Of a DNA stretch of 64,000 nucleotides, positions 25,053 to 39,169 are shown one piece after another (position 1 is the first letter of the stretch; the number at the start of each line of letters is the position of its first letter). The DNA lies in NCBI RefSeq assembly GCF_014805685.1, contig NC_060891.1, positions 4,340,501 to 4,404,500 of the forward strand, given 5' to 3'. The notes below the pieces were generated by a model. That model searched no databases. It was given only the letters and a program-made list of their open reading frames with translations, and was not told the origin of the DNA. Both the position numbers and the translations under genes were made by a program. The DNA comes from Silurus meridionalis (taxonomy: Eukaryota; Chordata; Actinopteri; Siluriformes; Siluridae).

Positions 25053-27962
25053 TTAACTTTCTGCATCTTTCTCCTCCTCTTCTTGCTTGATTACTGGGAT
25101 CCCTGGTAATGAGAGATAGAAGAGTGAGGGTCAGCAAACATACATCTAACAGCTATTTGACTTATAATAAAGAACATAATATAATCACGATATTAAAAGA
25201 AAAAAAAAGATTTAAATGATATATATTTAATATATTCCTTATCCCCTGGTCAGTGTCCAAACTGCAGAGATCGACTGGAAGTTCAGGTGTGAGATGAGAG
25301 TGTTAAACATACAGGTAGTTTGCCGTCAGTTTAATCAGCGTTTCTAACAAATGCGCTACTCATAAACAGCTATAACCATTATCACATATAGTTCTGGTTC
25401 CAGACAGAGTGAGACAGATTTTGAAAAAAATTCCTAATGACCTTACTGAGGTAAATGCATGATTTTTGTGTGTAACTTATACAGTGATTACATTAATTTT
25501 GATAAATGGGTCAAGGTATGTAACAAAAAATAGACCCAGGAGTTAACCAACAGCTTTATTATTAGTAAAAACACGCCAAAGATGCACCTTCACACAAACT
25601 CTTTCTCTAATAAATATGTATTAAAACTGAGTTTAATCTTGTGGCACTACTTTATCTTTGTGTGTATATATATATATGTTTTGTACAGATAAAGGTTGGC
25701 ATTAAAGTGACGAAGCAGAGGTGTACCAAGTGCTTCATGGTTCTTCCTTACCATCAAGCTTCTTCAGATTGGGGACCCTCTTAGTGGCCTCGTCTATCCA
25801 TGTTCCCTCAGCAGAGTATTTCTCTTCTAAAGGATTGCCCACGAAGACCAGATCGACCAGGGTTGAAAGCTCGGCCAATTTCACAAACTCTCCTGACGTA
25901 GCGCAGAGTCACAAAACAATCATTTCATGCTTCTTGAAAATCAACTACGGAGTTTTGTGCTAGAGAACATGCTTACCCCACTCTTTGACCAAGTTGTTGG
26001 ACATGTACAGGACACGGAGCTTCTTCATCACATGGATTCCCTTCAGCTTGTCTATGAGATTGTAGGAGATCCATAGTTCCTCTAATGTATCTGCTATGGC
26101 CTCCTACAAAGGCACAGGTGAATATTTATATACCGTACATCATCCTAGAGGTGTATGGGAGCTCCTGGTCCAGAACGAATCTTGGACCAATCCCATTTGC
26201 TCCTGCAATTATTATTGTATGCACTTTACCGGTATATTCTGATTGTTCTATTTCCTACAATTTTATCAATTCATCTTTTTTTAGCCACCATGACCCACAA
26301 GAGAGCACTGTAGTTAACAAAAAGTGTATAAAAAGTGTTTAAATTGCACTGAAGTGCTCATGTTAACGAATATATAGCCTTCTTCATTCACTTCAGCCCA
26401 GATACACACCTCTAACTGGCAATGTTTATTAAATACTGAATGAATTCAGAGATATAATTCTCACTTACTAGTCCGTTTAGGTTCTTGATGTTGTTACGAC
26501 CCAGGGATAATATCTTGAGATTCTCTGAGAAAAGCAAGAAGAAGAAAAAACAACCTGCCTTCATTTTCCTTGTTACAGTTCGAAAAGATTTATTTTATTT
26601 CAGATACATTTATTAAAAAAAATCAATTAACAATAGATTAAGATCACAAAACAGCTTTATAGAAATATTATCTGTCTGTCTGTCTGTCCACATATAAGAT
26701 TAACACATGCAGTATTCACTTACTTAATCCGTTTAGGTTGGCGATTTTTTCAATACAGTTGGTTGACAAGGACAGTTTCCTGGACAACAAACATGAAAAA
26801 CGTTATGCACTTAACCTGCTGATTTTTATATTTACAGTTGTGTTTAAAATAATAGCAGTCCAACATCACAAACCAGATCAATCACTGTTTTTGGTAGAAA
26901 TTCTATTTCTAAATGGCAAATATTTTACTAGCAGGTGTAGTAGAGTAATGGAAAACCAACAGACCCAACAATAATGACGTGCGTGTTGCTGATTTTGTGT
27001 AAATTAGTCATTAATCGAAAATGGCGTGTTCACAATATAGCAGTGTGGAGTTCAATTGGAGATGTAAATTATTCTGTGAAAAAACTGGTGTCAAAGAAAT
27101 GTCCCTTATTTAAGGACGAAGGCAGCAAATGTTGTACTGTGCATTTCTCCCTGAAAATGGTTTGAGGAACAGCCAAAACACCAAAGAATCAGCCAATGAT
27201 CATCTCCAGGGTGATCAAAGAAAGTCTAAAGTTACCTGTGAGTACTGTAACAATTAGAAGACGTCTATGTGAAGCCAAGCTATTGGCATGAAGCCCCCGC
27301 AAATTCCCACTGTTGAAAAAATCGACACGTGCTGAAGAGGTTTCAATTTGCAAAACCACAAAATGCAGAGGAATTGTGGTGTGTAGTGGGAGGTGTGATT
27401 GAGATGGTTTGGACATTTTCAAAAGAGGGACATGGGGTATATCGGTAGAAGAATTCTGAGGATAAAGCCACCAGGTAGGAGGAAAAGAGGAAGGCCAAGA
27501 AGGAGGTTTATGGATGTGGTGAAGGAAGACATGCAGGTAGTTGGGGTGAAAGAGGTAGATGTAGAGGACAGGGGGGTATGGAGACGGATGATCCGCTGTG
27601 GCGACCCCTGATGGGAGAAGCCGAAAGAAGAAGAAGAGGTTGGTCGACTCCATGCAACACAGATGTGAAGAAGGTCTCAGAAATCGTTCTTATACTAAAT
27701 ATCAGTTCAGTGATTCACAAGAAAGCTAAATCTAAAGTTTATACAGTAAATGTTTGACTATGTAAAGGAACATGCACACACTGCTCTATTTTTGGAACGG
27801 CCTAATATTCTTTCTACTTCACTTTCTATAACGTAATACATTTTTCTTCATGTTTTGATTTAGAATTGAACGTGCAGTGTTCCCGATGCATTTGTGTGTA
27901 TTGTAATATTTTGGGCTTTACTTACTTTTTTTAAACACTGCTACTATTTTGAACACAACTGA

Positions 27963-28021
<59 letters not shown>

Positions 28022-28156
28022 GGAAATATAAGTAAAAGTGTACTGACTCGCAGTTAATAAGGGTGGAGAGAGAGGCATCCATCTTTTCAATAGGAGGGAT
28101 TTGGCCATAGAGCTTGACTTCTTTGGCATCACCTGCTTTTTCTGCTGACTTCTCCT

Positions 28157-28217
<61 letters not shown>

Positions 28218-28842
28218 TATACAGACAGATAGATATTGTCATTGCATTACTGCATATTACAACATAATGTCCTATAGTCTTTACCAGGTGTACAAATAGA
28301 AGAATTATGTACAGAAACAAACTGCAGTTAAACACACAGTGTAAATATATAAATGTGTAAGACCTATGTAAGGCACAGTAAATGTTTATATACTATGTTA
28401 TATAATTTAATGTAATATAATATAATGTTAGAAGTTCAGACTGTGGTCAGTCCTTACCCACTTCGCAAGAGCCTCTTTAATAGTTGTTGATTTTGCCTAA
28501 AGAGAAAGAAAACACATGAGAAGTGTGTATTTAAATCCCAGTCTCCACCGTGCCAGTTTAACAGCATGTCGGCATCCTGTTGGTCTTCTGTTTGGATCTG
28601 ATCTCATGTGGACATTATTCAGTAAAAGCCCCAGCTCCAATCCCCATATAACCCCGGCTAACTTCTATTAGCAAGGAGCGCGAGCTGCGAACTCATGTTT
28701 ATGACTTTCGCAAAAACACAATCTCAGGAAATAAAATCTCAGGGTTTTTTACTGTCCCCCAGTTACTTTTTAACGACAGTAACTCCAGAAATACTCGATC
28801 ACTTCAGTAAACGCTAAAAGAAGATGATTAGCTGCTCACCAT
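25053..28842 (-). CDS. dnal1: Dynein axonemal light chain 1 (LC1)
   Basis: DNAL1 is the leucine-rich-repeat light chain that binds the outer-arm dynein heavy chain in motile cilia. Eight coding exons: 28842-28840 (only the ATG), 28496-28458, 28157-28048, 26779-26724, 26524-26469, 26103-25977, 25892-25752, 25102-25053. Total 582 nt, 193 aa; the human protein is 190 aa. Every junction is GT-AG with agreeing phase. The LRR motifs [48 protein letters not shown] and [12 protein letters not shown] are intact, followed by [19 protein letters not shown]. The tail is acidic ([11 protein letters not shown]). Exons 4 and 5 are both 56 nt, roughly one repeat each. Intron 3 carries a Tc1 element with a LINE nested inside it. 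The acceptor of exon 3 sits directly at the end of a (CA)n tract. Confidence 0.97.
26836..27962 (+). mobile_element. Tc1-like element in dnal1 intron 3, split by a LINE insertion
   Basis: The left end reads CAGTTGTGTTTAAAATAATA and the right end (27934-27961) is its near-perfect reverse complement (CAGTTGTGTTCAAAATAGTA). Transposase-like remnants include [17 protein letters not shown] and [11 protein letters not shown] around 27235-27330, with several stops. The phrases GGTCGACTCCATGCAACAC and GTTCAGTGATTCACAAGAAA after 27640 continue the same element, so 27388-27640 was inserted into it. Confidence 0.8.
27388..27640 (+). mobile_element. 5'-truncated non-LTR retrotransposon (LINE) copy 1
   Basis: Encodes [39 protein letters not shown] and MIRCGDP then a stop, the characteristic end of a fish LINE reverse transcriptase protein. 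The 3' end is a GAA-type tail (CCGAAAGAAGAAGAAGAGG). The same 3' end occurs inverted at 30865-31800 and at 63325-63480. Confidence 0.85.
27966..28020. repeat. (GT)n microsatellite
   Basis: About 26 units immediately beside the right end of the Tc1-like element, in dnal1 intron 3. Confidence 0.97.
28159..28209. repeat. (GT)n microsatellite ending at the dnal1 exon 3 acceptor
   Basis: On the transcribed (minus) strand this is (CA)n running straight into CAG|GAGGAGAAG, the acceptor of dnal1 exon 3 (first exon base 28157). The tract takes the place of a usual polypyrimidine tract. A CTCTCTCTC run lies beyond it at 28209-28217. Confidence 0.95.
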
Positions 28843-28855
28843 GTTCTCCTCAGCG

Positions 28856-28868
28856 GTTGCTATGGAAC
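28856..28868 (+). promoter_or_regulatory. RFX X-box-like site upstream of dnal1
   Basis: GTTGCTATGGAAC matches the palindromic X-box (GTTGCCATGGCAAC) except for one substitution and one missing base. It lies 14 bases upstream of the dnal1 start codon. RFX factors activate ciliary genes through such sites (established), and DNAL1 is a ciliary dynein subunit, so the match fits. The position so close to the ATG implies a short 5' UTR or a site within it. Confidence 0.65.
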
Positions 28869-28880
28869 TGTCATCATACA

Positions 28881-28893
28881 ACGCGCACGCGCA
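28881..28893. promoter_or_regulatory. NRF1-like GC palindrome upstream of dnal1
   Basis: ACGCGCACGCGCA resembles the NRF1 site (YGCGCAYGCGCR) and lies about 40 bases upstream of the dnal1 ATG, next to the X-box-like site. Confidence 0.5.
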
Positions 28894-28924
28894 AACTCGG
28901 CGTCCGGTTCTATTAGAGTAAACA

Positions 28925-29165
28925 TGAAGGCCAGGCGTGGGGGTGATGGGGAGGGCGCGTGCTGGCCTGATTGAAATGATACAAATAAATACACTGTTCT
29001 TTGCCTTAAAACCGTCGATTACTTAAAATAATTCACAAGACTTTATCAGATCATTAATAATTTATAATAATCTAACCAAATTGAATGAAAATATTAAATT
29101 GCCCATTTTTAATAGAATCCTATTTCAAGTTTTTAACTGTGATAACCCCTGAACTTTTCAAACTA
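28925..29165. other. Spacer upstream of dnal1, nothing further recognised
   Basis: GC-richer near the promoter (GGGGAGGGCGCG at 28949-28960), then AT-rich. No gene. Confidence 0.4.
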
Positions 29166-29179
29166 CTTCTACAACAGTT

Positions 29180-29622
<443 letters not shown>

Positions 29623-29699
29623 TCTAATCAACTGCCTGCCTGCCTGTGCATCCATCCACTAATCCTTTTTCTCTCTCTCTTTCCCTCCATCTATGTGTC

Positions 29700-30700
29700 T
29701 ATCATTTACATTTCAGATAATTTAAGGTTCAAATCAATATTTTAAAATAAATTCTATTTCCTTAAACATTTGTCACAGAAATGACAAGAAATATCATAAT
29801 ATGATAATATAATTTTCTTTTTGACTGGTGTCTTTTAACCATTTATAAGCATGCACAGAACAGATGTGGGGGCAGAGTGGTACCTGTCCCAGTGGGCCTG
29901 TGTTAACACATGCTATAACTACTGTTTTTTGCATAAATTAATCTACAATTAATGAATTGAATTTTTCTAAAAGTTTTCCTGTCTGTCTGTCGGCCTGTTG
30001 AAAGGCATTCCCCTTATTTTTTTAAGTTGCATGAAAATACATAAGAGAAAGCATGAATTCATACAAGGGTTTAGCATTTTTCAGTAAAAGCATAAAAGCT
30101 CCTGTTGGAATAGCATTCATAACAATAGACAATCTGTAGAACAATAGTGATCTCACTGTTTCAAATAGAAAATATATCATAACACTAGGTCTGCATTATG
30201 TCAATCAGAAAACAAGACAATAATGCCATTCTGACTAATAGCAGCAGAAAAGTGTTCAACAATCTTCACTGAAGGATGGACTGCCAGGCACTTGCATGCT
30301 TTGTTTGGGTTATTCCTTGTTTTTTAATATTGGCATTATTGATGTAAATGGTAAATTCATGCACTGCTTGTACAGAATAATTCAAATGTACTTCAGATGA
30401 GTTGGTGTATCACTTATAACATGCTGATTTTTGCTTTAAGTAAATGCACATGTAGGCAATTTTAATTATACTATATTTACATATTGTATTAAGTGTCAGT
30501 GAATTTGTCTATTTTGGTTTAATCATTCTCATGGGTTTTTTATGACATGCATCTTAATAAGTCATTTGCTGGTTGTTGGCACACAGTGAGTCATACATTC
30601 ATGTTAAAAATGTATTTTTTCTTTTAGCTAAATTTTTTGTCTTTGTCTGACAAAGTTTACTTTTGTAAGTTGAAAATTAGATTCTCTAACCTCTTTATAT
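29700..30700. other. AT-rich spacer, no gene seen
   Basis: No open frame, RNA gene or named repeat could be supported. Confidence 0.4.
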
Positions 30701-30704
30701 TGCA

Positions 30705-31805
<1,101 letters not shown>

Positions 31806-31806
31806 T

Positions 31807-31807
<1 letters not shown>

Positions 31808-31893
<86 letters not shown>
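31808..31893. repeat. (TA)n microsatellite
   Basis: Perfect TA tract of about 85 bases at the truncated 5' end of LINE copy 2. Confidence 0.97.
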
Positions 31894-31897
<4 letters not shown>

Positions 31898-32118
31898 GTT
31901 TTTCTTTTTTTATTTATTTACTGAGCTTGCTCAACAGCTTCTGCACATTTTTCATGACCCAGTGACTTTTTATTCATTAATTTATTTATTTATTAAACGT
32001 CATTTCCTATTCTAACGCTATTCTGCGGGATAAACAGGGATTGGCAACACGCGTCCACCTCTTCCCCATCCTGCGCCGTGTTAAACGCGTGGACTTAACT
32101 GCAGCTCTGCCCGGCTCT

Positions 32119-32192
32119 CATTGGCCGATTTAAAAATCTCCAAGCGATGTGATTGGTTGCTTTTTGAATTCCGTCAACGCGGCCAGTTTGAA
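32119..32192 (+). promoter_or_regulatory. cdk1: cdk1 cell-cycle promoter: two CCAAT boxes and CDE/CHR
   Basis: Inverted CCAAT boxes (ATTGG) lie at 32120-32124 and 32152-32156, 32 bases apart, the spacing usual for NF-Y in G2/M genes. Downstream, GCGG (32179-32182), four bases, then TTTGAA (32187-32192) reproduces the CDE-N4-CHR tandem bound by DREAM/MuvB. A further TTTGAA occurs at 32163-32168. No TATA box is evident. This is the expected architecture of a vertebrate CDK1 promoter. Confidence 0.85.
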
Positions 32193-32199
32193 CCAGGGA

Positions 32200-32266
32200 A
32201 ATCCTTTAGCAACTGCACACTCTCTTCACGTCTTCTCAGTGTCAAATAAAAAAAAATCAACTTTTG
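32200..32266 (+). other. cdk1: Probable non-coding first exon of cdk1 (5' UTR)
   Basis: The sequence from just after the CHR to CTTTTG|GTAAGT (donor at 32267) is the likely untranslated exon 1. Exon 2 starts at 32775 after a CTAAAAG acceptor, and its ATG is at 32786. The 5' boundary is an estimate. Confidence 0.6.
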
Positions 32267-32585
32267 GTAAGTAAAACAAGATGTATATTTATTAAAATGT
32301 CCTTTTATTACTTTATTGTTTACTTCGTCAGTATGTGGCAAAATGTTAGCACGCAAGGTAAAGTAGCCACCGTGCTTGCACAGTTCACCGAATTCACTGC
32401 GTTAGCTAGAAAATGTAAAGGCGACATTAGCTGTTAAGGGTAATAATTTTTTATAATTTTTAATGAAAAATATCTAGCTTTTTACGTAATTCTACACATT
32501 TATAAAATATTTTATTTACTATTGTCTAATTAGCTGAAAGGTTCTGTCAAACTAGCAGCTAGCAACTGAACCTCTTCATGCATTA

Positions 32586-32721
<136 letters not shown>

Positions 32722-32785
32722 ATATGTGCATGTAAAGACCTGTGTTGCACTTATGACTTTTTTTTGTCTAAAAGATCAGTTGACA

Positions 32786-34795
<2,010 letters not shown>

Positions 34796-35161
34796 AGAGT
34801 AACCCACTCTTATACACGTTACACCCGAATAAAAACCTCAAACCAAACAAGCGACATCGGGCATCAGAACTGGGCGTTCTGCCGCAGCGTCTAAAATCAT
34901 AACGGACCAGAACCTCGCCTGTTTGGAGGAATTAGGAATTCCAACCAGCGGTTCCCAGTGCAAATATGTTTATATTTGACCTCGAAAGCTCTTTCCTGCC
35001 CTGATGCAGACTTTACCATCTGATGAAAATGCAATATCCCTTTTCCTTTTGTATGTATGTTTTGTTTTTGTACGTGTTTTTTCTATTCTTCCTTTATCCT
35101 TTAATTAAATGTTCTATATGTTGAGTTTGAACCAGACTTGGTGTTGATTTAATGCATCGTC

Positions 35162-35167
35162 AATAAA
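35162..35167 (+). terminator. cdk1: Polyadenylation signal of cdk1
   Basis: AATAAA followed by a GTGCACTTTGTGTGGG GT-rich stretch, about 370 bases past the stop codon. An earlier AATAAA at 34828-34833 may be used alternatively. Confidence 0.65.
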
Positions 35168-35399
35168 AGTGCACTTTGTGTGGGATTATAAAAAAAACAT
35201 ACCATGGAAAATAGTACTGAACTTTTTTATGTGGAGCAGAATATTACACTGCATATATGTAGAAATATTTCATCTGGACTATTTGTTTTGTTTGTTTTTT
35301 AACAGTAAGATTTTGGACCATGAACAGTACACTTAAGTCTTTGTACAACACATTGATCCACTGAAGCAACTGCTTTGCTCTGTTTTTTTTTTTTTTTTT

Positions 35400-36495
35400 A
35401 AATCAGTTGAACCAGGACTTAAACTACAGCCAGGACCTTCAAAAAGTCACCTGTCTTAACCCATTAAACTATCAGGGGTGACATTAGGTTTCTTTTATTA
35501 AACATCTATGTACAAATCAAGAAACTGGTGTTTTTTTGTACAGGATTTTACCTCACCTGCAACAGGACACAAAGCACAATAAAAAAGCAAAGAAAGCATA
35601 ATGTCCTGAGGTTCTTATATCTTAGATCTGTTCTATTTGGACTGATTGGTTGTTCTCTTTCAGCCCAACTGGAGTCCAGTACCTACAGATATTTAACCCC
35701 CTGACCAATGTTTTTTGGGGTATTTATCTTTCAATTTTTAACCACCTGCAGGAAAAAATATTGCTAACAATATACTCAGTAAAAAAAGCCTTTCAGATTA
35801 CTTGCTTTTTTAACATTCATCTTGTTTTATACAAGACAGATTATTGAAATAGAAAGCAGTCATATATAACAGAATCCAAACCATGAATAGCATCTTTAAC
35901 AAGGCATATGGCTTACCAGGTTGAGCCATTTAAGCGAAGCTGTTTCGTTTCTTTTTTAGCTAATTTAATCTTTGATTTTATACCTCTACTGACAGAGAAA
36001 TTATTGTGACACAGAATGATGGTTGTACTTCACCTGATGCAGGACTCAAACCGCATCTTCAGGAAGACACCAACATTAAGCTACTGAGCAACCAGGGCTG
36101 GCAGAGGTTTTTTTTTTTGGCAAGGTTGTAAAGCTCTGTCACTACTCATGAAAACAAAGAGGAAAGACAAAGATTGTCATGCATTATGGAATCTCGAAAT
36201 GTATTGTTGCAATAAATCCATCACTGGACTTGAACTGAGAGTCACCTGTACAGATTTAGATAGAGCTGTTAGAGCTATTCAATAAATGTTTATCCTGTTA
36301 AAGTGTGCTTTGAGTTTTGGCCCCCATGTGGGATTGCGTTTGACACCACTGTATTAGATGAACAGAGGGGTTATGGACCAGCTGAGACATTATTAATAGA
36401 GAAAGACAAAAAGGATTTGCATCTGCTGAGCCAGGGTTTGATCCATGATCCAGAACCTCAGATATGTAGCAACCTTAACCTAATGAGCTTCTTTG
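35400..36495 (-). repeat. Scattered tRNA-like repeat units flanking the main array
   Basis: Degenerate units occur at about 35412-35478, 36035-36105 and 36425-36490. Each has, on the minus strand, an A-box-like stretch (complement of TTAACCCATTAAACTATCAG and the like) followed about 45 bases later by a decayed B box (complement of AGGACTTAAAC, AGGACTCAAAC, GGGTTTGATCC). They match the units at 39170-40800 in layout. Confidence 0.6.
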
Positions 36496-37238
36496 TCTGA
36501 CAAGCCTAGTAGGTTTTTATAGGTGGAATTACTTGGCAGTAGAAGGGTTTCCAATTTAGCATGATAAAATTACTTTTGACCAGTAGGTGGCAATGTTGTG
36601 TCAGAGCCTCATGGCAAGATCAGTCAGAGGACCTCAAAGACTTTTCTTGCATGTGCACTTTAAAGAAGTATCAGCCACACTTTTAAAGCCCCTTTATTGT
36701 GAACTTCACAGAGGTGGGAAGTAACGGAGTACAAATACTTCATTACTGTACTTAAGTAGATTTTTTTGGTATCAGTACTTTACTCCACTATTTATTTTCA
36801 GACAACTTTTTACTTTTACTCATTACATTTTTACACAAATATCTGTACTTTTTACTTCTTACATTTTTAAAACCGGCTCGTTACTTTAGTTTTAATCCAT
36901 TGATTTGGTGAAATATTATTTTTTATTTTCACTGTGCGCCGATTTCAGCCGAACAAACGATTTCCTGTCATTGCGTGTCTTTTTCAATCCACTGGTGTAT
37001 AAAGTCCTGACTCTCACTCACCACAGATGTAGACTAGTTTACGGAGCTAAGAATCAGCAGGCAGAAGGCAGTAAGAAGTTTGGGGTTAATGTGGATGAGA
37101 CAGAGGGAGTCAGTGATGTAAACATGACTGAGAACAGACACATTCCTGATCATCATCATCTTTTCTCTGCTTGTGTTCTATATGTGAATCTTCAGCCTGG
37201 ATACATTCATTAGGTAACAACGTTTTTAATTTGTTTTG

Positions 37239-37346
<108 letters not shown>

Positions 37347-37354
37347 ATATGTAT

Positions 37355-37880
37355 ATTTGGCTGTCAAAATTAAAAATTTTTAAACGGCACAAAATTTTAT
37401 TAACGCTATCAATTCAACGCGCATTTCTGTTTCACCATTTTTATAGAAAATGTAAATACATAAATAAATAAATAAATTAAAAGAGCCGCAAATAAAACCT
37501 TTGGCAAAAAAATACGTTTATCCACGACGTCCTTTCTTAGATATAAAATAAATAAATAAACTCCAGATAAAAATATTTTTAATCAGTAAACTTTTGTTTT
37601 ATTTTTGCGCCAAGTCTCAAATCAAACACCAAATCCGCCATGTTTTACACAATTAACCCTCTGGGTGGCGTTTTGTGGGTTTTTCCCTCATAATGGCGAC
37701 ACAAACTTAAATTACTGTCTTTATTGATCGTACAGATAAAAACAATACATCATTCAAATCTGTAAAATGTCTATAATTTTCTATATATAAGCTTCCTGAC
37801 TTGACTTGAAGAGGTGCAGTTTCTCAGGTATCACCTCATTAACTGTCCGTGTGGAAACATAGCAAAGGCTCTTAATGATG
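37355..37880. repeat. Dispersed repeat family A, copy 2
   Basis: Shares 'GACGTCCTTTCTTAGATATA', 'GCGCCAAGTCTCAAATCAAA', 'CAACGCGCATTTCTGTTTC' (GCAGCGCGCATTTCTGTTTG in copy 1) and 'CCGTGTGGAAACATAGCAAA' with the copy at 4884-5600, in the same orientation. Confidence 0.7.
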
Positions 37881-37974
37881 TCCACACGTCTCTGCACTGA
37901 TATAGCCTTTATATTTAATCACTGTACATATGCTTACATACATATCACATGCTGTAAATATGATACATGTTTAA

Positions 37975-38070
37975 CACCTCAAGCTGCCAGTTTTGGGCAC
38001 CTGAGCAAGCACTTAACTCACTACTGCTCATTTAGTAAATGAGATCATTAAGAGTCGCTCGGGATAAACA
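37975..38070 (+). mobile_element. SINE-like tail fragment
   Basis: Contains 'GCACCTGAGCAAGCACTTAA' and 'AGAGTCGCTCGGGATAA', phrases of the conserved 3' part of fish tRNA-derived SINEs. Confidence 0.5.
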
Positions 38071-38627
38071 CTTCCAACAGGAAGTGGCTATATCTCGCTA
38101 TCTTTGTCTCTCTATTTTCTCTATCTAATTGTCTCTGTGTCTCTTTTAGTAAATGTCTCTGTCTCACTGTATATGTCTCTCTCTTGCTGTCTCTCTATTT
38201 GTTTCTCACTCTTTCTAAAGCTGTGTCTGTGTCTCTTTGTCTTTGTCTCTGTCTTTCCTGCTTATTTACATGTCTAACAAAGTTTTGAGTTTTGAAAGTA
38301 ATGCCATTAGTGATCTATGATGAAAGACTTTCCTGGTTCGATTCTTACCTCTAGTTTCATATTGAACATTATAAGAAGTTTTTAAAAACAGAACAATAAA
38401 AGGTCATTAAAATTGGTTGCTGGTAAATCATGGTATATCAGTGGTGCAGGTGTTGGAGATGTGGTTCTTGTATCTGAGTCACTTCTCATAGACTTCGAGT
38501 AACTGAGAGAATGAACAGGAAGGAGAAGTTTTGACCCTCTACCATCATGATCTAAGAGAAAACAGTGGTCTCTTAACTATAGAAAAACCAAGAGTCCAAT
38601 AAGCAAAGCCTTGTTTGTCACCCCTCT

Positions 38628-38700
38628 GGTAGTGTAGTGGTTAGTAATGCGACCTCTGCTATCTGACTCACCTGGTTCAATTCCTACCCCTTAGCTATCC
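38628..38700 (+). repeat. tRNA-like sequence, plus strand
   Basis: A-box-like TGGTAGTGTAGTGGTTAGTA (38635-38654) is followed by B-box-like GGTTCAATTCC at tRNA spacing. The cloverleaf is not complete enough to call a functional tRNA. Confidence 0.55.
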
Positions 38701-38763
38701 TTTAAATTGTTTAAAAAGTTTTATATAAGAACCAAAAAAGGTCCTAAAAATCAGGTTCTTGCA

Positions 38764-38842
38764 GGAGATCCTGTGGCTCATTTGGAAGAGCTTTACCTCT
38801 GGGTTGAGAGGTTGCTGGTTCAAACCCCAGCCAGGGCTCAAA
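38764..38842 (+). repeat. tRNA-like sequence, plus strand
   Basis: TGTGGCTCATTTGGAAGAGC (A-box-like) and GGTTCAAACCCCAGCC (B box) lie at tRNA spacing. Arms are imperfect, so this is probably tRNA-derived rather than a working gene. Confidence 0.55.
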
Positions 38843-39169
38843 GTTAAGAGTGTGGAAGGTTCCGGGTGACCGTAGTGAGGAAGGTGTCAGAAATGACTGC
38901 ATGGAAGGCCAGATGTGGACGGTTTCAGAGGGCGTATCCTGAACCAGGGGGGCAATATTCAGGCGTCTGCCCCCCTGGCATCTGAGAAGCTGAAAACAGG
39001 GGGTTATGAAGCAAAAACATCCAAAAAAGTTTCAACATAGGCTCCTGGGAAAAATTTAATTAAAAGTCTTTTTCCGCCCTAAATACAAAACATTTATTTA
39101 TGCTAAGGCTGTAACCCAGCAGGTCTTTACAGCCTTTGCTCACAGTCACCCACTCCATTGCTCACCACA

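Noticed and set aside
27189..27653. 154-codon minus-strand open frame
   Set aside because: It is antisense to the LINE and Tc1 remnants and has no coding features.
32174..32356. Minus-strand open frame across the cdk1 promoter
   Set aside because: Overlaps CDE/CHR and the 5' UTR exon, with no recognisable protein.
38764..38842. Functional tRNA gene
   Set aside because: A and B boxes are present, but the acceptor and anticodon arms do not pair well enough by eye and many related degenerate units surround it.
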